NCBI GenBank assembly: GCA_964542435.1
Contig: CAZIVE010000084.1
Coordinates: forward strand, 1 to 11,899
Direction of reading: 5' to 3'
From: CAZIVE01 sp964542435
Lineage (GTDB): Bacteria > Bacteroidota > Bacteroidia > Bacteroidales > Tannerellaceae
Length of the DNA stretch: 11,899 nucleotides
Position 1 is the stretch's first letter. Each line of letters begins with the position of its first letter. Shown one piece after another: positions 1 through 7,284 of this stretch. The translations under genes and the position numbers were made by a program. The notes under the pieces are model-generated. The model made no database searches and was not told the DNA's origin. It saw only the letters and a list, made by a program, of their open reading frames with translations.

Positions 1-1667
1 GGGAAGATACCTTCGTTCATGGAAAGAATGATCACACGGTCGAAGTCCAAAGCACGCGTTTCCAGCACGCCCATGATCTGAAGTCCGCTGAGCGGTTCAC
101 CCACGAAGGGAATGGTCACGCCGTCGATCATCTTCTTGAGCATACGGTAATAGGTGTCGAGCGTGATATCCACATGCACCTGCGTCATAACCTCTTTCAT
201 GCGGTTGACGACCGTGTAGTATTTAAACAGGAATCCCTTTTCAGCATTCCGATGAAGCTGCTCGGCAGCCGAGAGTTCTTCATCGTTCTGAACTTCCGGA
301 AGCTGCGCATTCAGAGCTTCGATGATCTCAATCAGATAGTTGGAGAAGTCCGAAGCATGTTCTACAAAATGGAAGATGCAGGAGAATATGGGCGTATCTT
401 TGAGCATCTCCTCCGGAACGTGCACGATGTTGCCTTTTAAGATCGCATTCATCAGTTTGTTCGCCATCTCTGTTGACGACAGCGCAACATAACGATGATT
501 GACAACGGACATGACATCACGGTAATAGAAACAGCATTTCCCCTGTTCCCAGGAGATATTTTTCTGAAGACTAATGATGAGATCTATCAGCACGGAAATC
601 GGCGTATCTTTCAGCGGATAACCCATCGTGACATTGATATGACGGATTTTCTCTGGAATGGAGTTCAACACAGGAATAAGCATCCGCTCGTCGGGAAGCA
701 CGACAGCTGTCCGAAGCGCCGTCTCATCGTCCAACGTGCCTTCACCACAAATCTGCTCCAACAGATTACTCAACTGCTTGGCCTGTCCGATGGAACCAGG
801 GATGGCAATTACCTCCACTTTCGTCGCTTCACTCCGTAACTCTTTAGGCAGCGGATATAGCGACGGATAACGATTCACGTTGCGCAGCGCAAAGAATGAG
901 GCTTTATTGTCCACATCTGTGACGCATGGCGAATCATAATCCCAGTAGAAATCGGCTCTCTTTCCGTCTCGGAGCAGGTCAAGCAGCATCTCCTCCGAAC
1001 GGCTCATGGCGTTCAGTCCAACGAAGACAACCTGTTCGTAAGGCAGTTCAAGTTGTTCCTCAGCCTCCAGACGTTCCACGACCTCGCGGAAGATCATTCC
1101 TTCATAACCCTTTCCTTCGGCCAGCAGACCTTTGCGCAGTTCTGAATAGATGTCATAGAGCAGCTGCCACATCGAGAGGAACTCTCTTTGATTGACATCC
1201 TTCTCCTTTAGACAAAACGAATGCCAGAAGCTTTTGAGTGTCTCCACCAACTGCGGATCCAAGTATCCGAAAGTCTCCTCGATTTGCTTCAGGTCGCCGA
1301 TATTGGAGAAAAGAGCCTTGGCATCGACCATGTATTTGTCCACATCATCGAAGTCATTGAGCAGCATCTCGCCCCAATAGAGAAACTGATCGAAAGTCTC
1401 CTCTCGTTTACTTTGTCGGATATAAATGTCGTACAGACGGAAAAGTAGGCTGATGTGATCAATCGGCCTCAATCCGCTCAGCTGAGTAAAGAGATCGCTG
1501 ATGGTGAGAATCTTCGGGGAGAACAAAGGACGGTCGGCCTCTTCCGAAAGATATTTCTGAAAAAACAATCCGGCGCGTCTGTTGGGGAACACAAAAGCCA
1601 GACGGCTCACCGCCGCTCCCTTCTGCTGCCAGAAAAGCTCTGCAATTTGTCTGAGGAATGCTTTCAT
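1..1667 (-). CDS. AddB-like PD-(D/E)XK nuclease family protein, N-terminal part (3' end outside window)
   Basis: I translated the minus strand from the ATG at 1665-1667; it stays open for 555 codons to the window edge, so the C-terminus is missing. Seen: an N-terminal FPNRRAGLFFQ block (residues 27-37), and ETRALDFDRVIIL (536-548) followed by SMNEGIF at the edge. Together these are typical of the Bacteroidetes AddB-like family, proteins of roughly 950-1000 residues in which an inactive superfamily-1 helicase fold precedes a C-terminal PD-(D/E)XK nuclease domain with an iron-sulfur cluster. Known for the family: with a UvrD/AddA-type helicase it processes double-strand DNA ends for RecA recombination. 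Inferred: the nuclease domain, and possibly the helicase partner gene, lie to the left of the window. The start is well fixed, since an in-frame TAA lies five codons upstream and a promoter-like element sits just before it. The preceding gene on this strand is popT-like and unrelated in function. Confidence 0.85.
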   Translation of the reverse strand, partial: MKAFLRQIAELFWQQKGAAVSRLAFVFPNRRAGLFFQKYLSEEADRPLFSPKILTISDLFTQLSGLRPIDHISLLFRLYDIYIRQSKREETFDQFLYWGEMLLNDFDDVDKYMVDAKALFSNIGDLKQIEETFGYLDPQLVETLKSFWHSFCLKEKDVNQREFLSMWQLLYDIYSELRKGLLAEGKGYEGMIFREVVERLEAEEQLELPYEQVVFVGLNAMSRSEEMLLDLLRDGKRADFYWDYDSPCVTDVDNKASFFALRNVNRYPSLYPLPKELRSEATKVEVIAIPGSIGQAKQLSNLLEQICGEGTLDDETALRTAVVLPDERMLIPVLNSIPEKIRHINVTMGYPLKDTPISVLIDLIISLQKNISWEQGKCCFYYRDVMSVVNHRYVALSSTEMANKLMNAILKGNIVHVPEEMLKDTPIFSCIFHFVEHASDFSNYLIEIIEALNAQLPEVQNDEELSAAEQLHRNAEKGFLFKYYTVVNRMKEVMTQVHVDITLDTYYRMLKKMIDGVTIPFVGEPLSGLQIMGVLETRALDFDRVIILSMNEGIF

Positions 1668-1687
1668 TCGGTATCGATTTGATTAGG

Positions 1688-1719
1688 CGAAGATACTACT
1701 TGCCAAACGAAAAGACAAA
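1688..1719 (-). promoter_or_regulatory. Candidate promoter of the AddB-like gene
   Basis: On the minus strand TTTG (1716-1719) lies 20 bases upstream of TATCTTCG (1688-1695). This fits the Bacteroidetes -33/-7 pattern (TTTG, 19-21 bases, TAnnTTTG) with one mismatch in the -7 box. It would start a transcript about 14 bases before the ATG at 1667. It separates this gene from the popT operon across the repeat array. This is a motif match only. Confidence 0.5.
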
Positions 1720-1767
1720 CGAGAATGGAAAACTTCGTGAGATTTTCCAACGAAACAGAGTCTGGAA

Positions 1768-2097
1768 ACATTGTTACCGCGCTATCTCTTGCCGGAATGA
1801 CTTCCGCTGCATTGTTGCCGCGATGTTTCCTGCCGAATTGGCTTCCGCTGCATTGTTGCCGCGATNNNNNNNNNNNNNNNNNNNNNNNNNNNNNNNNNNN
1901 NNNNNNNNNNNNNNNNNNNNNNNNNNNNNNNNNNNNNNNNNNNNNNNNNNNNNNNNNNNNNNNNNTTTCCTGCCGAATTGGCTTCCGCTGCATTGTTGCC
2001 GCGATGTTTCCTGCCGGATTGGTCTCCGCTGCATTGTTGCCACGATGTTTCCTACCGGATTAGTTCCCGCTGCATTGTTGCCGCGATGTTTCTTGCT
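1768..2097. repeat. 41-bp tandem repeat array (with internal 100-N gap)
   Basis: The core CATTGTT recurs at 1769, 1810 and 1851, and after the gap at 1991, 2032 and 2073, always 41 bases apart on each side. Complete units are 1768-1808, 1809-1849, 1990-2030 and 2031-2071; partial ones lie at 1850-1865, 1966-1989 and 2072-2097. The units next to the gap are identical. The outer ones drift, with about 9, 3 and 6 differences from the 1809-1849 unit for the first, fourth-visible and fifth-visible units. Each junction holds an imperfect hairpin, CGCTGCA-TTGT-TGCCGCG, with one mismatched pair. The unit length is not a multiple of three, so this is not a coding repeat. The array fills most of the 505 bases between the popT-like and AddB-like genes. 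Its function is unknown to me; the whole unit repeats and no spacers exist, so it is not CRISPR. Confidence 0.92.
1866..1965. other. Assembly gap of 100 N inside the repeat array
   Basis: Exactly 100 undetermined bases. The 40 bases before the gap (1826-1865) are identical to the 40 bases after it (1966-2005), the sign of an assembler stopping in a tandem repeat. The gap size is therefore a placeholder and the copy number of the array is unknown. Confidence 0.95.
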
Positions 2098-2172
2098 ACA
2101 TACTCAATTTCGAAACCACAAGCTGATTATTTGAAACCTGCGGTGCGATTTCGCGGATGATTTCGGATGTGA

Positions 2173-3069
2173 TTATTTTTTTCGACTAGAAAGATACTCA
2201 AGGAACCAAACAATGACAAAGCCAAGCAGCATCAGTGCGATGGCAGACAAGATGTGTTCGTTGGGCATGACGTTGTTCTCCATCGTGAATTTCTGTCCTC
2301 CGGCGAACGTTTCGACGGTCTCTTTCCACGGCCACACCTTATTGAGTGAGCCTAGCATAAAGCCGGTGAGAACAGAGAGCGTAACATTATGGAACTTGCG
2401 GAGCGCATAGCTGAGAACATGCGAAAAGGCGGTGATACCGATGATGGCGCCACAGGCGAAGGTGATCAGAATGGAGAAATGGAGCTGTTTCACGGCCTCC
2501 ATGATATAGAAATATTTTCCCATCAATACGAGGATAAAACTGCCGGAGATTCCGGGCAGGATCATGGCGCAGATGGCGATCACGCCGCAAAGGAAGATAA
2601 ACGGAAGATTGGTCGGCGTCTCGGTGGGCGTCGCAATAGTGATGTAATAGGCAATGACAGCGCCGATGATGAAAGCCAGCCATGTGCCCCAACGCCAGCG
2701 CGTAATATCTTTAGAAACGAACCAAGTGGAAGCGAGTACAAGTCCGAAGAAGAAGGCCCACACGAGAACCGGCTGATTGACGAGCAGCCACGTGATGAGC
2801 TTCGCCAGCGAGAAAATGCTGATTCCAATGCCGCAGACCACCGAGAGAAGGAAGAATCCGTTGATCGCCTTCAGAAAAGCGATAGGATGTCCCGTCAACA
2901 GCAGTTTCAATGCGGAAAAGTTTATACTTTTGATCGAGTTGATCAACTCTTCATAGATACCGACGATAAAAGCGATGGTACCGCCAGAAACGCCGGGCAC
3001 AACGTCAGCTGCTCCCATTCCCATTCCTTTCAGGAGCAACATCCCATAACCTTTCAGATCACGTTCCAT
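2173..3069 (-). CDS. popT: DUF368 family membrane protein, PopT-type undecaprenyl-phosphate translocase
   Basis: A 298-residue, strongly hydrophobic protein with many membrane segments. It contains the paired signature of the DUF368 family: PGVSGGT at residues 25-31 and PGISGSF at 172-178, which suggests an internal duplication of the fold. Known: DUF368 proteins (PopT) were shown in other bacteria to return undecaprenyl phosphate, the lipid carrier of cell-wall and surface-polysaccharide synthesis, across the inner membrane. Inferred: the same role here, by family membership only. The start is the ATG that directly follows the TAA of the TPR gene with no base between, so translation is probably coupled and the gene is the last of the glnS-TPR-popT operon. 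I see no clear hairpin terminator after the stop; the 41-bp array begins about 75 bases downstream. Confidence 0.88.
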   Translation of the reverse strand: MERDLKGYGMLLLKGMGMGAADVVPGVSGGTIAFIVGIYEELINSIKSINFSALKLLLTGHPIAFLKAINGFFLLSVVCGIGISIFSLAKLITWLLVNQPVLVWAFFFGLVLASTWFVSKDITRWRWGTWLAFIIGAVIAYYITIATPTETPTNLPFIFLCGVIAICAMILPGISGSFILVLMGKYFYIMEAVKQLHFSILITFACGAIIGITAFSHVLSYALRKFHNVTLSVLTGFMLGSLNKVWPWKETVETFAGGQKFTMENNVMPNEHILSAIALMLLGFVIVWFLEYLSSRKK

Positions 3070-4584
3070 TTAATTCTTGTTCTCTCTATTAATTAAATAC
3101 TCCTTAGCCAATGCGGATAGTTCAACGAAATGGATGGCAAGTCCTTCTTTACGAGAAGAAACCGAATCGGAAAAATCGTCATCATTCTCCTCTTTTTCTC
3201 CCTCTTCCTCATCCAAAATACGAAGCTGGCGGATATATTCTTCCAATTCGTCAAAGGTAACCTTCTGCAGTTCCGTTTGCGAATTGTTCGACTGGTTGAG
3301 CAACGCATAGGCTGTAGCCAAATGGATATGCAGGAAAGGCATCTCAGGATGTTTCTTCGCCAGCTTCTGGAAATAGATCAGCGCCTTCTGAGCTTCTCCT
3401 TTGCGAAGATACTCAATTCCCTTCAGGTCAGCATCGCTCAGGCATGATGACAACGCATAGTTTTCCAGATCAGGAGCCGAACCGACCATCGATTCAAGCA
3501 GCATATTTACCAGGTTGCTCATCAGTTCGGATTTCCGGGCCATGATCAGCAGTGAATGTACAATCTGCAGTTGGAGATCATCGGGATAGAGTTTGATGGC
3601 TTTCTTCAGCGTGATATAGGCCTCCTCATCTCGTTCAGTCTCCACACAGCAGCAGATGAACGAAGTGAAGGCATGTGCGCCGTCGTCCAAACCTTGAGGA
3701 TTCTTCAGTGCCTCTTTCAGGACCTTATAGCCATCCTCATATTGACGCTGGCGGGTGTAACATTCACCCAACATTTGCTTGGCCTGAAGAAGCGTATCAT
3801 GATCGTCGGGGCTGCAGCTTTCGATGATGTCGAGATAGGCAGTGACAGCCAGCTGGTAATTGCCATTGGCCACCAGACAATAGGCACGAAGCTGCTTCAG
3901 GTCGATATCAGAATCATCGCATGCCAAGGCAAAGTCGAAAGCTTCGATAGCCTTCTCGTAGTTGTTGTCCAGAGAATAAAGACGTCCCAGCGAAAACCAA
4001 TAATTGTAAGCAAACGGATTCTTATCGATCAGTCGGTTGCAGACTGCGATAGCCTCCTTAAAATTTCCTTCCGCCTCGAGGGCGAAGCAAAGCTCCTCAT
4101 TCAATATGTCACTGTCGGGAAAGAGCTTTATTCCTCTATTAATGAAGTTGTGCGCCTCCTGATGCATATCAAGATCATTCAGGATGGGAGCGACAAATTC
4201 GAAGAGATCCTCCAAATAGGGCACCTTCTGTTTGATGCGCAGATCCATGATCTCTACCGCCTTGTCATACTTCTTCATACAGCAATAACATTGCATGAGC
4301 AAAGCATCGCGATCCTGACTATCGGCCTGTTTGAGCTGATTGAGCAGTTCAAGCGCCTTGTCATATTTCGCATTGTCGATATACTGCTTGCATTTGAAAA
4401 TGAGCAGAGCATCGTCGTGAGGATGAAGCCGCAAAGCAAGCGCGAGGACTTGATCATAATAGGTAAAGTCTTCGGAAGCTTCGATATAATCGAGCATGTC
4501 ACAAAACTCTTCAGCATCGAAATAGGGTTCATTGCCCGATTCGAGTGCTTCCACACAGCGTTGTAAGAGCTCTTTTCCTTTCAT
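3070..4584 (-). CDS. Tetratricopeptide-repeat protein, function unknown
   Basis: A 504-residue protein without signal peptide or membrane segment, so probably cytoplasmic. From about residue 40 to 430 it is built of helical repeats of about 34 residues with TPR-like spacing (for example YDKALELLNQL, YDKAVEIMDL, FKEAIAVCNRLI, YEKAIEAFDFALAC, and QKALIYFQKLAKKHP near residue 400). The C-terminal part carries a very acidic stretch (EEEGEKEENDDD) followed by a short tail. TPR folds bind other proteins; the partner cannot be read from the sequence. The start lies 6 bases after the glnS stop and the stop abuts the popT-like start, so all three are likely co-transcribed. A link to tRNA charging or to lipid-carrier transport would be guesswork. 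The long open frame antisense to this gene is not a gene. Confidence 0.85.
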   Translation of the reverse strand: MKGKELLQRCVEALESGNEPYFDAEEFCDMLDYIEASEDFTYYDQVLALALRLHPHDDALLIFKCKQYIDNAKYDKALELLNQLKQADSQDRDALLMQCYCCMKKYDKAVEIMDLRIKQKVPYLEDLFEFVAPILNDLDMHQEAHNFINRGIKLFPDSDILNEELCFALEAEGNFKEAIAVCNRLIDKNPFAYNYWFSLGRLYSLDNNYEKAIEAFDFALACDDSDIDLKQLRAYCLVANGNYQLAVTAYLDIIESCSPDDHDTLLQAKQMLGECYTRQRQYEDGYKVLKEALKNPQGLDDGAHAFTSFICCCVETERDEEAYITLKKAIKLYPDDLQLQIVHSLLIMARKSELMSNLVNMLLESMVGSAPDLENYALSSCLSDADLKGIEYLRKGEAQKALIYFQKLAKKHPEMPFLHIHLATAYALLNQSNNSQTELQKVTFDELEEYIRQLRILDEEEGEKEENDDDFSDSVSSRKEGLAIHFVELSALAKEYLINRENKN

Positions 4585-4590
4585 TCAGTA

Positions 4591-6291
4591 CTATTTCTTG
4601 TTGCTAATCTTACTCCAGGTGTCTTTCAACGAAACCGTTTGGTTGAAGACGAGATGATCGGCCTTGGAATCGGGATCGAGATTGAAGTAGCCGATGCGCT
4701 GGAACTGGAAATGATCCAACGGCTTGGCCTTCAGAAGTTCCTTCTCCACATAACACTGCTGAAGAACAGTCAGAGAATCGGGATTGAGCAGATCATGGAA
4801 ATCGACATCCTTTTCGTCTGCCGGATTCTCAACCTTGAAGAGACGGTCATAGAGACGCACTTCAGCCGCAACACTGTGAGCTACAGAAACCCAATGGAGC
4901 GTTCCCTTCACGCGTTTGTTGCTGTCAGGCATGCCGCTGCGCGTTGTTGGTTCATATTCGGCATAGACCTCAACGACATTGCCGTTCTCATCCTTCTTGC
5001 ATCCGGTACATTTGACGATATAGGCATTTTTCAGACGTACTTCCTGACCTGGAGTCATACGGAAATAGTTTTTCGGAGCCTCTTCCATGAAGTCGTCCTT
5101 TTCGATATAAAGTTCACGGGCGAAGGTAATGGTATGCGAACCGGCCGATTCATCTTCAGGATTGTTGATGGCAGTCAGTTCTTCAGTCTGTCCTTCCGGA
5201 TAGTTGGTAAGGACAAGACGGACAGGATGAAGCACAGCCGAAACGCGCGGAGCCGTTGCATTCAGCTCTTCACGAATGGCATGTTCGAGCAGAGAGACAT
5301 CGATCGTCCCGTCATATTTCGTATAACCAATGGATTTGATGAAGGTACGAATGGAAGTCGGCGTATAACCACGACGGCGAAATCCGCAGATAGTAGGCAT
5401 ACGAGGATCATCCCAGCCATTGACCAAACCCTCTTTGACGAGTTGCAGCAATTTACGTTTGCTCATCACGGTATAGGTAAGATTCAGACGGTTGAACTCG
5501 ATCTGTCGCGGACGATAGTTGTCATCCTTCTTGAGCAGGTCGATGAAATAGTTATATAAGGGACGGTGAACCTCAAATTCAAGTGTACAGAGTGAATGAG
5601 TGACGCCTTCGAAATAGTCGCTCTGTCCGTGTGCGAAGTCGTACATAGGATAAGCCTTCCATTTCGTACCAGTGCGGTGATGCGGATGTTTGATGATACG
5701 ATAGATGATCGGATCGCGGAAATGCATGTTCGAATTAGCCATGTCGATCTTGGCACGCAGCGTCATCGAACCCTCTTCAAATTCCCCTTCGTTCATACGG
5801 CGGAAGAGATCGAGATTTTCCTCGACGGGACGGTTGCGATAGGGACTTTCCGTGCCGGGTTGCGTAGGCGTTCCCTTCTGCTGGGCAATCACCTCTGCGC
5901 TCTGTTCATCGACGTACGCTTTTCCCTCCTTGATCAGTTGGATGGCGAAATCCCAAAGCTGCTGGAAATAGTCTGAAGCATAATAGATATGATTCCAATG
6001 GAAACCGAGCCATTGAATGTCCTCCTTGATGGAATCGACATATTCCACATCCTCTCTAGAAGGATTGGTATCGTCGAACCGGAGATTGCAGACGCCTCCG
6101 TAATTCTCAGCAATACCGAAGTCGAGGCAGATTGCCTTGGCATGTCCGATATGAAGATATCCGTTGGGTTCCGGTGGAAAACGAGTCTGGATACGTCCAC
6201 CGTTCTTACCTGCTGCGAGGTCTTCTTCTACAAACTCTTCAATGAAGTTCAGGCTTTTTTTACCCTCTTCTTCCGTTTTGATTTCGCTCAT
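4591..6291 (-). CDS. glnS: Glutaminyl-tRNA synthetase (glutamine--tRNA ligase)
   Basis: A cytoplasmic class I synthetase that joins glutamine to tRNA-Gln using ATP. The 566-residue protein shows the class I signature FPPEPNGYLHIGHAKA (HIGH at 47-50), the KMSKS equivalent MSKRK at 276-280, and a C-terminal anticodon-binding beta-barrel region from about 340 onward. The length is normal for the family. I chose the ATG at 6289-6291 (MSEIKTEEE) because AAAGGA lies 6 bases before it. A longer reading from TTG at 6321 would begin inside the -7 promoter box and is unlikely. Its presence implies direct charging of tRNA-Gln, so the indirect amidotransferase route should not be needed for glutamine. 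First gene of the glnS-TPR-popT operon. Confidence 0.97.
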   Translation of the reverse strand: MSEIKTEEEGKKSLNFIEEFVEEDLAAGKNGGRIQTRFPPEPNGYLHIGHAKAICLDFGIAENYGGVCNLRFDDTNPSREDVEYVDSIKEDIQWLGFHWNHIYYASDYFQQLWDFAIQLIKEGKAYVDEQSAEVIAQQKGTPTQPGTESPYRNRPVEENLDLFRRMNEGEFEEGSMTLRAKIDMANSNMHFRDPIIYRIIKHPHHRTGTKWKAYPMYDFAHGQSDYFEGVTHSLCTLEFEVHRPLYNYFIDLLKKDDNYRPRQIEFNRLNLTYTVMSKRKLLQLVKEGLVNGWDDPRMPTICGFRRRGYTPTSIRTFIKSIGYTKYDGTIDVSLLEHAIREELNATAPRVSAVLHPVRLVLTNYPEGQTEELTAINNPEDESAGSHTITFARELYIEKDDFMEEAPKNYFRMTPGQEVRLKNAYIVKCTGCKKDENGNVVEVYAEYEPTTRSGMPDSNKRVKGTLHWVSVAHSVAAEVRLYDRLFKVENPADEKDVDFHDLLNPDSLTVLQQCYVEKELLKAKPLDHFQFQRIGYFNLDPDSKADHLVFNQTVSLKDTWSKISNKK

Positions 6292-6318
6292 ACTATCCTT
6301 TGTATTTGTTTTCGAGCA

Positions 6319-6348
6319 CAAAGTTAACCATTTCTTTCAGATGCCCAA
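6319..6348 (-). promoter_or_regulatory. Promoter of the glnS operon
   Basis: On the minus strand TTG (6346-6348, ATTG in full) is followed after 19 bases by TAACTTTG (6319-6326), a perfect Bacteroidetes -7 box. Transcription would start near 6312, about 20 bases before the glnS ATG, with AAAGGA in the leader as ribosome binding site. This marks the region left of the N gap as intergenic rather than as the end of ispE. Confidence 0.7.
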
Positions 6349-6370
6349 TCAGAGGATATAAAGTTTCATG

Positions 6371-6470
6371 NNNNNNNNNNNNNNNNNNNNNNNNNNNNNN
6401 NNNNNNNNNNNNNNNNNNNNNNNNNNNNNNNNNNNNNNNNNNNNNNNNNNNNNNNNNNNNNNNNNNNNNN
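6371..6470. other. Assembly gap of 100 N across the end of ispE
   Basis: Exactly 100 undetermined bases, so probably a placeholder of unknown true length. It hides the last codons of ispE and part of the ispE-glnS intergenic region. Confidence 0.92.
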
Positions 6471-7270
6471 AAGGTGTAGCATCCATGGAAAAGGGTGTCA
6501 GGAATCTGAGGTTTGTTCTTAAACAATCCGAAGACGGACGATCCGGATCCTGACATGGAGGCGTACGTGGCGCCCAAATCGTAAAGGCTTTGTTTGATCT
6601 GTCCAATGGCAGGATGTTTGAGGAATACACTTTCTTCAAAATCATTACGCATCGCCGTGCACCATTGTCCGACGGGTTTGCGGATGATCTCTTTCAGCGA
6701 AACTTCAGGTTCCTTCAGTTGAATGCCGGCATACGCTTCGCGAGTGGAAACCGCAATATCCGGTTTGACCAGATAAAAGAACATCTCCTCGAGAACGAAA
6801 GGAATGTCTTCAAACTCATTGCCTATGCCTTTTGCAAAGACCGGTTTGTTGTTGATGAAGAATGGACAATCGGCACCCAGTTCTCCAGCGAGTTGACGTA
6901 AAGTGTCATCGTCGATCTGCAGCCGACAGAGATCGTTGACCAGCTTGAGAAAGAAAGCCGCATCTGCCGATCCGCCTCCCAATCCGGCACCAAAAGGAAT
7001 GGACTTATGCAGATAAATATCCAAAGAGGGAAAAGAGTAACGACTGCGCAGAAGTTTCAACGCCTTCATCACCAGATTGTTTTCCAGAGGACCATCCACG
7101 ACGATCCCGGAAGATGAAAAATGATCTGTTCCCTGACGGAGCGGAATCGCCTCGAGAGCATCGCGCAGCGGAATCGGGCAAAAGACAGTCTCAATATTAT
7201 GATAACCGTCGGGCCTCACTCCTACTACGTTCAGTCCTAAATTGATTTTCGCATTCGGGAAACAGATCAT
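6471..7270 (-). CDS. ispE: 4-diphosphocytidyl-2-C-methyl-D-erythritol kinase (3' end in N gap)
   Basis: A GHMP kinase that phosphorylates CDP-methylerythritol at the 2-hydroxyl with ATP, the fourth step of the MEP route to isoprenoids. Seen: NAKINLGL with the active-site lysine at residue 8, the ATP-binding GAGLGGGSADAA (94-105), GADCPFF with the catalytic aspartate at 133-134, and GSGSSVFGLF (241-250). Visible are 266 residues; relatives end at about 270-280, so only a few codons should be lost in the gap. The frame happens to stay open across the N run to 6293, but that tail contains the glnS promoter and resembles no IspE end, so I treat it as an artefact. It lies 14 bases after the MFS stop, so probably one transcript with it. 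Confidence 0.93.
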
Positions 7271-7284
7271 TTCAAAGAGATATG

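Noticed and set aside
174..1448. Several short plus-strand frames over the left end
   Set aside because: They lie antisense to the continuous AddB-like frame, which has recognisable family motifs.
1768..2097. Possible CRISPR array
   Set aside because: The whole 41-bp unit is repeated without variable spacers and no cas genes are present.
1658..2134. Open plus-strand frame of about 158 codons across the 41-bp array
   Set aside because: It is open only because the repeat lacks stops and the N run has none. The unit length shifts the frame each copy, and the minus strand is also open there. No start signal or family resemblance.
2147..2168. Short direct repeat (GATTTCGCGGAT, GATTTCGGAT) after the PopT-type gene
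   Set aside because: Two imperfect copies of about 10 bases; likely chance or local slippage, with no hairpin or T run to make a terminator.
2389..3096. Plus-strand open frame of 235 codons antisense to the PopT-type gene
   Set aside because: Highly charged, low-complexity product that is the mirror of a hydrophobic membrane protein; no promoter or ribosome site.
3556..4566. Long plus-strand open frame (336 codons) antisense to the TPR gene
   Set aside because: A shadow of the codon use of the TPR gene; the minus-strand protein has clear repeats and operon spacing, the antisense one resembles nothing.
4639..5559. Plus-strand open frame of 306 codons antisense to glnS
   Set aside because: glnS is unmistakable on the other strand, with its HIGH and MSKRK motifs.
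4591..6321. Longer GlnS starting at TTG 6321
   Set aside because: The TTG is part of the -7 box TAACTTTG; the ATG at 6291 has AAAGGA before it and matches family N-termini.
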